Below, one piece after another: positions 14,216-23,076 of a DNA stretch of 36,994 nucleotides. Source of the DNA: a virus; the IMG/VR virus record IMGVR_UViG_3300030117_002013, positions 1 through 36,994 of that record. One strand, given 5' to 3'. The notes below the pieces were generated by a model. That model searched no databases. It saw nothing but the letters and a program-made list of their open reading frames with translations, and was not told where the DNA came from. The position numbers were made by a program, and so were the translations under genes. The first letter of the stretch is position 1, and the number at the start of each line of letters is the position of its first letter.

Positions 14216-14411
14216 ATCAGTACCAGCACCTAAAGCTGAAACACCAAAAATCAAAACACCAAAGATTGAAACACCTAAAGTTGTAGTTAAACAAGAAGAA
14301 GTTTCTACTCAACTGACTGTTTCTAAACCTAACGAACCTGAACAAAATCCTATTCCTAGTAAGAAGGGGGATTTCAAAACTCGTAAAGGTAATACAATAA
14401 CTTTTAACTAA
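14193..14411 (+). CDS. Small Lys/Pro/Thr-rich protein (72 aa)
   Basis: A low-complexity protein with a short repeat of the type TPKI(E/K) (KIKTPKIETPKV) and a C terminus GDFKTRKGNTITFN. It overlaps the end of the portal gene and precedes the scaffold. The composition suggests an intrinsically disordered protein. Function unknown; a minor structural or assembly role is suggested only by position. Confidence 0.7.
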   Translation: MPTKKQPESVPAPKAETPKIKTPKIETPKVVVKQEEVSTQLTVSKPNEPEQNPIPSKKGDFKTRKGNTITFN

Positions 14412-14426
14412 CCACCCAGAGGTTTT

Positions 14427-15245
14427 ATGGCAACTTCACAAGTCGCAACATCAGAAACTCCTCCAATGACTACGGAGGATTTATCTAATCTTGAAAAAGA
14501 TGAGAATGGTTTAATTCTTGGTAAGTTTAAATCTGTTGAAGATCTAGCTAATTCTTATAAAGAACTACAAGGTAAATTAGGTCAGACTTCTACAGAAGAA
14601 TCTACACCTGAAGCTTCTACTGAAGAAGAGACTCAAGCAGAAGAATCTCAAACAGAAGAATCTGACTTTGATCCTTCTGAATTTTATGGAGAAGGTTTAG
14701 CAAATGTTCTTGAAGAAGCTGGTATAGATGCTCAAGATATTTCTACTAGATTTGAAGAATCTGGTGAAATTTCTGAAGATGATTACACCAAATTAAATAA
14801 AGCTGGCTTCTCTAAGAATGTTATTGATTCTTATCTTGCTGGTATAAAAGCACAAACATTTGGTGCTGTCGAAGTAGCTGAAACTCAAATTAAAGCTATT
14901 CAAGATTCAGTAGGAGGAGAACAAGGTTATGAAAGATTAACCAATTGGGCAGTAGAGAACTTATCATCTGATCAAGTAGAAGCTTTTAATGCTTTAACTC
15001 AAACTGGTAATGCAGCTCAAATACAATTAGCTGTTAATGGCCTTCAAGCTCAATACAACAATTCTATGGGTAATGAACCTTCTCTCTTAAGTGGTAAGTC
15101 TGGTCAAGGTGGACCAACACCATATAGATCAACAGCTGAAGTTGTAACAGCTATGAAAGATCCTAGATATGGAAAGGATGTTGGTTACACAGAAGATGTT
15201 CAAAGACGTTTAGTTGATTCAAGTGTATTTAACGTAAAAGGATAA
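14427..15245 (+). CDS. Capsid assembly scaffold (T7 gp9-like)
   Basis: The 272-residue protein (T7 gp9: 307) is very acidic, with a Glu/Ser/Thr-rich disordered stretch at about 50-85, a helical middle, and a C-terminal VVTAMKDPRYGKDVGYTEDVQRRL, a segment typical of T7-like scaffolds. It lies directly before the capsid gene. AGAGG precedes the ATG. It would guide prohead assembly and leave on maturation. Confidence 0.93.
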   Translation: MATSQVATSETPPMTTEDLSNLEKDENGLILGKFKSVEDLANSYKELQGKLGQTSTEESTPEASTEEETQAEESQTEESDFDPSEFYGEGLANVLEEAGIDAQDISTRFEESGEISEDDYTKLNKAGFSKNVIDSYLAGIKAQTFGAVEVAETQIKAIQDSVGGEQGYERLTNWAVENLSSDQVEAFNALTQTGNAAQIQLAVNGLQAQYNNSMGNEPSLLSGKSGQGGPTPYRSTAEVVTAMKDPRYGKDVGYTEDVQRRLVDSSVFNVKG

Positions 15246-15399
15246 GTAGTGTTGGCAAAACTCAATAACTGTTATTATTTAATTACTTCTAGGTTTTCTA
15301 AATATTAAGTTGCCCCTTGCGAGGGATAACACCTTGAGAAAGGATTTGCCGAGGAAGTATCAAAACCCTTTTTTAATCTTCACTCTCAAGGAGTAATCC
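15246..15399 (+). promoter_or_regulatory. Structured leader before the capsid gene
   Basis: GGTTTT (15292-15297) can pair with AAAACC (15362-15367), enclosing two hairpins: CCCT-TGCG-AGGG (15314-15325) and CCTT-GAGA-AAGG (15332-15343), the second with a GNRA-type loop. Six T follow the closing stem (15369-15374). GGCAAA (15254-15259) could also pair with TTTGCC (15345-15350). A Shine-Dalgarno AAGGAG lies at 15388-15393. It could be a late promoter leader, a processing site or an attenuator; it matches no riboswitch class I can name. Confidence 0.5.
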
Positions 15400-16401
15400 A
15401 TGTCTAACGCAACAGCGTCAAGGCTGGGTCTGGTTAACAATAGTGGAACTGGCTACGAAGCACTTTTTCTGAAGGTGTTCAGTGGCGAGGTGCTTACTGC
15501 GTTCTCTGAAAACAATGTTTTCTCAGATGCATTACATACCGTAAGAACTATTTCTTCTGGTAAGTCAGCACAATTCCCTGTTACAGGCACAGCAACAGCC
15601 GCCTATCACACACCTGGCAACTTACTGACTGGTGGTGCAATCCTGCACAATGAGAAAGTTATCAACATAGATGACCTACTTATTGCTCAATCATTCGTTG
15701 CTAACATTGACGAATTGATGAACCACTATGACGTAAGAGCAATCTACGCTAGTGAACTAGGAAAGGCTCTGGCCAAACGGTATGACCAGAACGTTGCGAA
15801 AACAATCGCAAACGCTTCTAGAGCTTCTACTACTTTGACAGGTGGTAGTGGTGGTACTGTTTTAACTCTTGCTAATGGTAATACTGCATCTTCAGATGTT
15901 ACTGGTGATGAGTTAGCAGCAGCTATCTATGACATTGCTCAAGCATTTGATGAGCGTGACATACCTAAGACAGATCGTTTTGTAGTACTTCCACCAGCTG
16001 AATACTACAAGCTACCTGAATCAGCTACTAGAACTATTAGTACTGACTTCAACCCAGGTGGTAATGGTTCATTTGCTTCAGGAACAGTTCTTCAAGTTGC
16101 AGGTATGCCTGTAATTATGAGCAACAACATTTCACAGGAGAACAAGCCTCCAGGTGGATCTGATGCTAATGAATTAGGTGGTTCTAATAACACCTATGCT
16201 GGTGATGACAGCAAGACTATCGGTCTTGTCTTCCATAAATCAGCTGTTGGTACAGTTAAGCTACTTGATCTTCAAACTGAAATGTCTGGTAGTGATTATG
16301 GTGTTATGTACCAAGGAACGCTCATGGTTGCTAAGTACGCTCTAGGCCACGGAATCCTCCGTCCTGAAGCTGCTGCTACTATCAAGCTTTCTGCTTCATA
16401 A
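15400..16401 (+). CDS. Major capsid protein (T7 gp10-like)
   Basis: The 333-residue protein (T7 gp10A: 345) builds the icosahedral head. Family segments include GEVLTAFSENNVF near residue 30, KSAQFPVTGTATAAYHTPG, INIDDLLIAQSFVANIDELMNHYDVR and LGKALAKRYDQNVAKTI. Codon use is somewhat richer in C and G in its first third than in neighbouring genes, typical of a highly expressed phage gene. It has the clearest ribosome-binding site in the window and is followed by a terminator. Confidence 0.97.
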   Translation: MSNATASRLGLVNNSGTGYEALFLKVFSGEVLTAFSENNVFSDALHTVRTISSGKSAQFPVTGTATAAYHTPGNLLTGGAILHNEKVINIDDLLIAQSFVANIDELMNHYDVRAIYASELGKALAKRYDQNVAKTIANASRASTTLTGGSGGTVLTLANGNTASSDVTGDELAAAIYDIAQAFDERDIPKTDRFVVLPPAEYYKLPESATRTISTDFNPGGNGSFASGTVLQVAGMPVIMSNNISQENKPPGGSDANELGGSNNTYAGDDSKTIGLVFHKSAVGTVKLLDLQTEMSGSDYGVMYQGTLMVAKYALGHGILRPEAAATIKLSAS

Positions 16402-16409
16402 CCAATTAC

Positions 16410-16447
16410 AGAAGGGTACTCATATACTGTGGGTATCCTTCTTTTTT
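16410..16447 (+). terminator. Rho-independent terminator after the capsid gene
   Basis: AGAAGGGTAC (16410-16419) pairs with GTATCCTTCT (16433-16442) with one G-U pair, loop of 13 bases, followed by six T (16442-16447). It corresponds in position to the T7 late terminator after gene 10. Confidence 0.85.
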
Positions 16448-16464
16448 ATTATTTAAGAGGTCTT

Positions 16465-16620
16465 ATGCCAAATAAAAACAACCAATACAAATCAAAAAAG
16501 AAAAAGAAAAAAAAAGATAGAAAGAATCTTCTTATCAAACTAGGTGAAAGAATCTTTAACCCAGTAACTAAAAAATCAGAAAAAGATAAGATTATAAAAC
16601 AAATGCTAAAAGGTATTTAA
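16465..16620 (+). CDS. Very basic small protein (51 aa)
   Basis: The frame opens earlier, at 16429, but that start lies inside the terminator hairpin. The ATG at 16465 is preceded by AAGAGG and starts MPNKNNQYKSKKKKK, so I prefer it. The product is extremely lysine-rich in its first half (KSKKKKKKKDRKN) and would bind nucleic acid non-specifically. It may be a minor virion or DNA-condensing protein; no family is recognised. Confidence 0.7.
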   Translation: MPNKNNQYKSKKKKKKKDRKNLLIKLGERIFNPVTKKSEKDKIIKQMLKGI

Positions 16621-16623
16621 ACA

Positions 16624-17235
16624 ATGACTGCTGTAGCTACAACTGAACTAGAAGCAATCAACATTATGTTGGCTGCTATTGGTGAAGCACCTATTAACTC
16701 TCTTTCAGGAACCTTACCTGTTGATGTAAGAGTTGCTCAAAACACTCTGACAGAAACAAATAAAGAAGTTCAATCTGAAGGATGGTCTTTTAATACAGAA
16801 ATAGATGTTGTATTAACTAAAGATAATTCTACAAATCAAATAGCTTTAGCTAATACCACAATTAGAGTTGATCCTAATGTTCATGATCATCCAGATGTTG
16901 ATGCAATACAAATAGGATTAAAACTATATGACAGAAAAAAACATACTTATGAATTTAGTGAATCATTAACAGGAACTGTTGTTTATTACAGACCTTTTAC
17001 TGATATTCCTGAACCAGCAAGAAGATACATTTTAGTAAAAGCTGCAAGAGTTTTTGTTGATCGACTTGTTGGTGATCAAGGCTTAAGAACTTTTACACAA
17101 CAAGATGAAATACAAGCAAGATCAGTACTAATGGAAACTGATTTAGCTAATGCAGATCATAATTTACTTAGAGGTGATCCTTCTTTAACTTCTGTCTTTA
17201 GTACTTATTCACCAGCCAATGCACTAATTAGGTAA
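16624..17235 (+). CDS. Tail tubular protein A (T7 gp11-like)
   Basis: This protein forms the adaptor ring between portal and tail nozzle. The 203 residues (T7: 196) begin with the typical TELEAINIMLAAIGEAPINSL, followed by VQSEGWSFNTE and, later, RYILVKAARVFVDRLVGD and QDEIQARSVLMETD. It starts three bases after the preceding stop and is directly followed by tail tubular protein B. Confidence 0.96.
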   Translation: MTAVATTELEAINIMLAAIGEAPINSLSGTLPVDVRVAQNTLTETNKEVQSEGWSFNTEIDVVLTKDNSTNQIALANTTIRVDPNVHDHPDVDAIQIGLKLYDRKKHTYEFSESLTGTVVYYRPFTDIPEPARRYILVKAARVFVDRLVGDQGLRTFTQQDEIQARSVLMETDLANADHNLLRGDPSLTSVFSTYSPANALIR

Positions 17236-17237
17236 TC

Positions 17238-19730
17238 ATGGGCATTATTTCAAGAGCTATCCCTACTCTTTTAAGAGGAGTATCACAAGCTGCTGACTCA
17301 ACAAAACAACCTGATCATGCAGATCTACAAGAAAATGCTGATAGCTCTCCAGTACAAGGATTACAAAAAAGAAGTGGAGTTAAGTATGAAACAGTCTTAG
17401 CAAACTTTCCTACAGCTTCTAATGTTCATGTTCATACGATTAATAGAGAAGTAGGGTCACGCTATGTAGCAGTCTTTAGTGATGAAGCTGTTAAAGTTTA
17501 TGATATTAATGGAACAGAAAAGACCGTACACACACCTGATGGTGTTGCTTATTTAGATACATCTAATCCTAGAGGAGAAATAAAAACAGTTACAATTGCA
17601 GACTATACCTTTGTTGTTAATACAAGTAAAACAGTAGCTATTGATAATGCTGTTAGTTCAGGTGGAGGTACAGGAGCAATAGTATTTGTTAATCAGGCTT
17701 CTTCTGAAACAGATTATACAGTCACAGTTAACAGTACAACTGCTACCTATAACACAGGTACAACTAACCTAAAAACATCAGTAGTAACAGAAAAATTAAA
17801 AGATAAATTATTAGGTGAAAACGGTGAAAGTCCTACAAGTGGATCTGCTTTAAGTGGTTTCACTATTAGTCAAAATGGACCAGTTCTATGGATAAGAAAA
17901 AACGATAGTTCTGATTTTAGTATTGATACAAGTGATACTCAAGGTAATAGAAGAATTACTTTAGTTAAAAATGCAGTACAAGAGTTTAATGAACTACCTA
18001 CTGTTGCACCTAATAATTTTGTTGTTGAAATAAAAGGAGATGACTCTAGTAATTTTGATAATTACTATGTGAAATTTGTTACTAATAATGGAGGAACTTT
18101 TGAAGATGGTCAATGGGAAGAATCATTAAAAGCAGGTATCACTTATAAATATGACCATACAACAATGCCTCATGTATTAGTCAGACAAGCTGATGGTCAT
18201 TTTAGATTTGCTAAAGTTGATGGTGATACATATACAGTATCTGGTGTTAATTATACTTTGCCTAAATGGGGAGAAAGAACTGTAGGTGATTTAGATAGTG
18301 CTCCTACCTCATCTTTTGTTGGAAATAAAATCAACAATGTTTTATTTTTTAGAAACAGATTAGGCTTTTTGTCTAATGATAATATTGTTTTATCTAGAGT
18401 TTCTGAGTACTTTAATTTCTTTCCAGAAACAGTAACTACTGTAATAGATAGTGATCCTATTGATGTAGCTGCTTCACATACAAAAGTAGCTATTTTAAAA
18501 CATGCAATCACAATGGGAGAACAGTTAATATTATTTTCTGATCAAACACAATTTGTATTAGAAAGTTCAGCTGATAATTTAACTCCTAAAACAGCAAACG
18601 TTATTGTAGCAACAGAGTTTGAAAATAGTCCTGATGCAACTCCTGTAGGATCTGGTAATAGTATTTATTATTTAACACAGAAAGGATCATATGCAGGTAT
18701 TAGAGAATACATCACTCAGGAAAATGTTGCTATCAAAGATGCTGCAAATATAACTATACATATACCAAAATATATACCTGCTAATATTTATAAATTAGCT
18801 GTTTCTACAAGTGAAGACATCCTAGTATTACTAGGGACTGATAACCCTAATAAATTATATATTAACCGCTGGTTATTTGGTAAGACTAATGAGAAGATAC
18901 TAAACTCATGGTCTACTTTTTCTATTAATTCTTCTCGTTCAATTTTAAATATCGATTTTATTAATAGTGATTTATATTTAGTTATTAGAGATACTAATAA
19001 TTTGACAACTTTAGAAAGAATACCTTTTGAACCTGATTACAAGGAAGCAAATTCTACTTTTCAATATTACTTAGATCATAAACTTACAGAAGCTACTTCA
19101 GGTGTTTCCGTCGCTTATAACAATCAAACAGATACAACAACATGGACTTTACCTTATAGAACTTATGCAAACATGGCTGTTGTTGGAAGATATTTAGCAC
19201 AAGGAGAAACGAGTACTTATGTTGATACACAAGGAGCAAATCAAACTTTAAAACCTGGACAATTAGTTACTACTACAACAACAAATACAAGTGGTGCAGC
19301 TTATACAGTTAATGCAGAAGGTAACTACACAGGTTCAAAAGTAATTATTGGTGAACCATATGAAATGCACTATCGCTTTACTAGACAACGTTTAACTGAA
19401 AAAACTACTACTGGTACTGGTACTGAATATATAGGTGGTCGATTACAACTACATCATTTTTATATTAAGTATGAAGATACAGGACATTTTAAAGTTGAAG
19501 TAACACCAGATCATAAGGTGACATCTACCCATAAATTTACTGGTCAATTATTAGGAACAGCTTCTGCAACTCTTGGTGAAATTAATTTAGAAACAGGTAC
19601 GTTTAGAGTTCCTATTATGAGTAGAGCTGACAGTGTAAATATAGATATAAAAAACGATACATTTCTACCAACACAATTATCTTCTGCTGAATATGAAGCT
19701 AGATTCCATATGAGATCCAGACGTATTTAA
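17238..19730 (+). CDS. Tail tubular protein B / nozzle (T7 gp12-like)
   Basis: The 830-residue protein (T7: 794) forms the tail nozzle. The N terminus IPTLLRGVSQAADSTKQPDH, DLQENADSSPVQGLQKR and the middle segment VGNKINNVLFFRNRLGFLS with WSTFSI are characteristic. The C terminus (FHMRSRRI) is close to the usual end. It overlaps the next gene by one base. Confidence 0.97.
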   Translation: MGIISRAIPTLLRGVSQAADSTKQPDHADLQENADSSPVQGLQKRSGVKYETVLANFPTASNVHVHTINREVGSRYVAVFSDEAVKVYDINGTEKTVHTPDGVAYLDTSNPRGEIKTVTIADYTFVVNTSKTVAIDNAVSSGGGTGAIVFVNQASSETDYTVTVNSTTATYNTGTTNLKTSVVTEKLKDKLLGENGESPTSGSALSGFTISQNGPVLWIRKNDSSDFSIDTSDTQGNRRITLVKNAVQEFNELPTVAPNNFVVEIKGDDSSNFDNYYVKFVTNNGGTFEDGQWEESLKAGITYKYDHTTMPHVLVRQADGHFRFAKVDGDTYTVSGVNYTLPKWGERTVGDLDSAPTSSFVGNKINNVLFFRNRLGFLSNDNIVLSRVSEYFNFFPETVTTVIDSDPIDVAASHTKVAILKHAITMGEQLILFSDQTQFVLESSADNLTPKTANVIVATEFENSPDATPVGSGNSIYYLTQKGSYAGIREYITQENVAIKDAANITIHIPKYIPANIYKLAVSTSEDILVLLGTDNPNKLYINRWLFGKTNEKILNSWSTFSINSSRSILNIDFINSDLYLVIRDTNNLTTLERIPFEPDYKEANSTFQYYLDHKLTEATSGVSVAYNNQTDTTTWTLPYRTYANMAVVGRYLAQGETSTYVDTQGANQTLKPGQLVTTTTTNTSGAAYTVNAEGNYTGSKVIIGEPYEMHYRFTRQRLTEKTTTGTGTEYIGGRLQLHHFYIKYEDTGHFKVEVTPDHKVTSTHKFTGQLLGTASATLGEINLETGTFRVPIMSRADSVNIDIKNDTFLPTQLSSAEYEARFHMRSRRI

Positions 19731-20182
19731 TGGGACATTTAAGAAAATCAACAGTTAGTGACCTTGATCATGTTGTTAAGAATTTAAGAATATTAGACAA
19801 AATAGAAGCTTGGTATCAAACAGGAGAAGCACCAGAAGAAGCACTTAGACGAACTTATTTATCATCAAAACAAGTAAGAACTATTGCAGGAGATGATGAT
19901 CAACCAATGGGTCTTTGTGGTGTTGTAGTTAATGGAGTGATATGGATGGTTGCTACAGATGAACTCTTTAGTAAGAGAAAATATAAAATACAATTAATAA
20001 GACAGGGGAAAGAATGGATAGAAAATCTTTTGCAAACACAGAATGTCTTATATAATTGTGTATATGCAGAAAATCAATCTGCTGTAAAATGGTTAAAAGC
20101 TCTTGGCTTCACCTTTGTTAAGTATCATTCTGAATATGGTCATATGAAAAAACCATTCTACGAGTTTGTGAGGATTGCTTAA
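19730..20182 (+). CDS. Acetyltransferase-like virion-assembly protein (T7 gp13-like position)
   Basis: The 150-residue protein has a GNAT-like layout: an N-terminal helix region (SDLDHVVKNLRILDKIE), a strand with MGLCGVVVNGVIWMVATDEL, and the end QSAVKWLKALGFTFVKYH, which resembles the GNAT C-terminal NxxAxxxYxxxGF pattern. Its place between nozzle and gp14-like proteins matches T7 gp13. In T7-like phages such proteins are needed for correct internal core assembly; an enzymatic activity is not established. Confidence 0.8.
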   Translation: MGHLRKSTVSDLDHVVKNLRILDKIEAWYQTGEAPEEALRRTYLSSKQVRTIAGDDDQPMGLCGVVVNGVIWMVATDELFSKRKYKIQLIRQGKEWIENLLQTQNVLYNCVYAENQSAVKWLKALGFTFVKYHSEYGHMKKPFYEFVRIA

Positions 20183-20737
20183 ATGTGTGTTTTAGCAGGA
20201 GCATTAGGTGCAAAAGTAGCTCTTCCCCTTTGGGCAAAGTTAGGATTAGGTGCTGTAACTGCTGTAGTTCAACATAACCAAGGAGTAAAAGCAGCAAACT
20301 ATGCAGCTGAAGCAGCAGTAACAACAGCTGAAAGTGCTAATAAGGCTTTAACTGATGAATTAAACGCTTCATCAGCAAGATTGAAAGAAGAAAGACTAAA
20401 AAAATCCAAAGAAATATTTGAGAATAGGAGAAAGATTGCAGAAGCTGGTGGAGCAATTAGGGCTTCTGAAGGAACAGGTTTATTGTTTAATATTTTACAA
20501 ATGGATGCAGAACGAGAAGGACTTAGAAATCAAGTCAGCTTAAATCAAACACTCAGTTCAATAGAAGACCAATACGGAAGAGAGACAAAAGGTGCTTTAG
20601 CAAGAAGAGATAGCAGATATAACCAAGCGATAGACATGAGAAACAGAGCAATAGCAAGTGCACCATCACCATTTGGAACACTTTTAGGTATTGGTACAAG
20701 TGGCCTTGGAACTTACCTAGACTATACAACAGGTTAA
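20183..20737 (+). CDS. Internal virion protein B (T7 gp14-like)
   Basis: The 184-residue protein (T7: 196) has a hydrophobic N-terminal segment (ALGAKVALPLWAKLGLGAV), then a long alanine/glutamate-rich helical region and the end TLLGIGTSGLGTYLDYT. In T7 gp14 is ejected on infection and forms the outer-membrane part of the DNA channel. Gene order and length support the call. It starts directly after the preceding stop and the next gene directly after it. Confidence 0.88.
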   Translation: MCVLAGALGAKVALPLWAKLGLGAVTAVVQHNQGVKAANYAAEAAVTTAESANKALTDELNASSARLKEERLKKSKEIFENRRKIAEAGGAIRASEGTGLLFNILQMDAEREGLRNQVSLNQTLSSIEDQYGRETKGALARRDSRYNQAIDMRNRAIASAPSPFGTLLGIGTSGLGTYLDYTTG

Positions 20738-23074
20738 ATGACTAACAGTTTCCAACCGCAAGCAAGACCAGTAAACACTTTTGTTCAGCCTAGTGTTGTT
20801 GCACCTTCTTCTGGAGTTGACGACTTACTTAAAATTCTTCAGTCTGTTAATCCTGGCTTAAATAAATTTTTAGACAACAGAATTGATACTGCTATTGAAG
20901 CTGAACAAGCAGAAGGAGTTGAATTAGCACTAGAAGCATCAAAAAATGATTTTAAAAATTACACTAAATCAATCAAGAAAAAAGATGGAGAAGAAGCAGC
21001 TAGACAATTAATAGGTGGAAGTATCTTTGCTCAAAGAGCTTTTGAAAAAACAAAAACAAAATTATTGGCTGGGAATTATTCCAATAAAGTAACTACTTTA
21101 TACCAAGGAAAAACTTATACTATTCCAGATGAAGATGGAAATGAAATAAACCAACCAATTACTCATTTTTCTCCTAACTCACCTCAATTTCAAGATTTTT
21201 TACAAGAAGTAAGTCAGATAGATGTAAATCATTTAGAAAACATGAATCCTGTTGATAGGATTACATTTTACGAATCCCAATCAAAAGCAGTTCAAAAAAT
21301 AACTGCTCATCACTTAAAAGAGCACAATATCTTTAAATTTAATAGATTAAAAAACCAATCCGTACCTGTTCTTTGGCAGTCTTTTCAATCATACAGAAAC
21401 GGAAATACTGAACAAGCTTTAAAAGATATAAATGAATATGTAAATGAAAATGTAATGTTAGGTCTTACTGCTGATAAACAGACTCAGTTTTTTAATAGCC
21501 TGATTGATACTGGAAAAAGTGTAGCCACAAGAGCTTATGCACGAACAGAGGGTAGTTTTGCTGCTAAAGAAAATGCTTTAGATGATGCCATTAATATGAT
21601 TAGTGAAATCAGTCATGGTCCAGGAGGAAAAGATAAATTAAGAAATCATCCAGATTTTGAAACTAAAATGTATGATCTGAGAACAAAACTAAGTAAAGAA
21701 AGTGACAGACTTATAAAAAGAAAAAAAGAAAAAGAAGAAGCTGCTGAAAATTTTACTATTGAAGAATTTGTTAGAAAATACGCTGTAGAACCTGATGCTT
21801 TAGAAAGATTAGTAGAAATGTTCCCTGAGAGAAAAGACTATATATTGGAAAGAATTGAACTAGATGAATCAGACAGAACACAAAGATTTAAAAAGCTGGA
21901 AATAGATATTGCTTCTGGTGAAATCAATAGAGAAGATGGTTTAAAAGAATTAGCACAATTAAGAACAGATATTGGATCTACTTTTACAAATGAAGATGAT
22001 GAAAACTACAAACGAGTTTTGACTGCTATTTCAACATACAAGTCTATAGATGATAAATTCAATTCCCGCCTAACAAAAACAATACAAGATGGACATCGAA
22101 GAATGGGTTCAATAGATCCATTAATAGGTGCTTACGATGATGTCAATGTAGGAAAAGATATTAGTGAACTTAACGTTCAATTAAGAAGAGACATGATCGA
22201 TACGATTGAATTAGATCCTAAAAAGAAATTAAGTCCAAGAGAAAAAGAAAAAGCTTATAGAGATTTAGAAGATCAGTACTTTAAAGATATAGAAGCCTTA
22301 AGGGAAAAATATAAACTAGAAAACCTTGGTACTGGAGATGAAGAAGCAGGTAGCAAAGGAAAGGATAAAGGAAAAGATGACGAAGGAGGATTTTCAAACT
22401 TTATGGAATTATTGAAAAAAGGATTATCAACAACTACTCCAGGAGGAGGTTCGCCAGCAACAGCAGGAGATTTACAAGATAAATTAACTTCCTACACAGT
22501 AAAAGCAGGAGATACTTTATCTGAATTAGCAGGTCAATTCAAAACAACGACTGACGAAATAAAAGAAGCCAACAATATTACTGATGAAGATTTTATAAAT
22601 ATTGGTCAAAGCCTTTTAATGCCAATCAATACAATAGGTGATGCTTTAGTACCAGAGTCTGACCTTCAAAATCCAAGTGTCTTAGATGAAATAGATGTAA
22701 CTCAACCCTTTACTTTTAATTCCTTAGAAAGACTTGCACAAGAAGTAGGCTTTCCACCAGAAGATGCCAGAATTGCTGCCGCAATAGCATTAGCTGAATC
22801 AAATGGAGATGCTCAAATAGATACTGTTGCGTCTGGTTTAGACCCTAATAAAGAAAACGAATATTCCTTTGGTTTATGGCAAATAAATGTTATTGATAAA
22901 TATCAAGCTGAAAGATTCCCATTATTTAATATCACAAAAGAATCTGAACTATATGATCCTCTTACAAATGCTAAGGCTGCCAAAATACTTTACGATAGAG
23001 CAGGTGGAAGTTTTGAAGATTGGTCAACTTACACCAGCGGCAAATACAAAGACTATCTACCCAAAACTAATTAA
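20738..23074 (+). CDS. Internal virion protein C (T7 gp15-like) with LysM and transglycosylase-like C terminus
   Basis: The 778-residue protein sits at the gp15 position (T7: 747). Residues 1 to about 560 are helical and charged, including a Lys/Glu-rich coiled coil near 325-345, then a Gly/Asp linker. A LysM domain follows at about 585-631 (YTVKAGDTLSELAGQF, then IKEANNI and IGQSLLMP). The last 115 residues look like a lysozyme/transglycosylase fold: ARIAAAIALAESNGDAQ with candidate catalytic E687, then SFGLWQINV. In T7 the transglycosylase is at the N terminus of gp16, so the wall-cutting module has moved to this protein. It would open peptidoglycan during entry. Confidence 0.88.
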   Translation: MTNSFQPQARPVNTFVQPSVVAPSSGVDDLLKILQSVNPGLNKFLDNRIDTAIEAEQAEGVELALEASKNDFKNYTKSIKKKDGEEAARQLIGGSIFAQRAFEKTKTKLLAGNYSNKVTTLYQGKTYTIPDEDGNEINQPITHFSPNSPQFQDFLQEVSQIDVNHLENMNPVDRITFYESQSKAVQKITAHHLKEHNIFKFNRLKNQSVPVLWQSFQSYRNGNTEQALKDINEYVNENVMLGLTADKQTQFFNSLIDTGKSVATRAYARTEGSFAAKENALDDAINMISEISHGPGGKDKLRNHPDFETKMYDLRTKLSKESDRLIKRKKEKEEAAENFTIEEFVRKYAVEPDALERLVEMFPERKDYILERIELDESDRTQRFKKLEIDIASGEINREDGLKELAQLRTDIGSTFTNEDDENYKRVLTAISTYKSIDDKFNSRLTKTIQDGHRRMGSIDPLIGAYDDVNVGKDISELNVQLRRDMIDTIELDPKKKLSPREKEKAYRDLEDQYFKDIEALREKYKLENLGTGDEEAGSKGKDKGKDDEGGFSNFMELLKKGLSTTTPGGGSPATAGDLQDKLTSYTVKAGDTLSELAGQFKTTTDEIKEANNITDEDFINIGQSLLMPINTIGDALVPESDLQNPSVLDEIDVTQPFTFNSLERLAQEVGFPPEDARIAAAIALAESNGDAQIDTVASGLDPNKENEYSFGLWQINVIDKYQAERFPLFNITKESELYDPLTNAKAAKILYDRAGGSFEDWSTYTSGKYKDYLPKTN

Positions 23075-23076
23075 TT

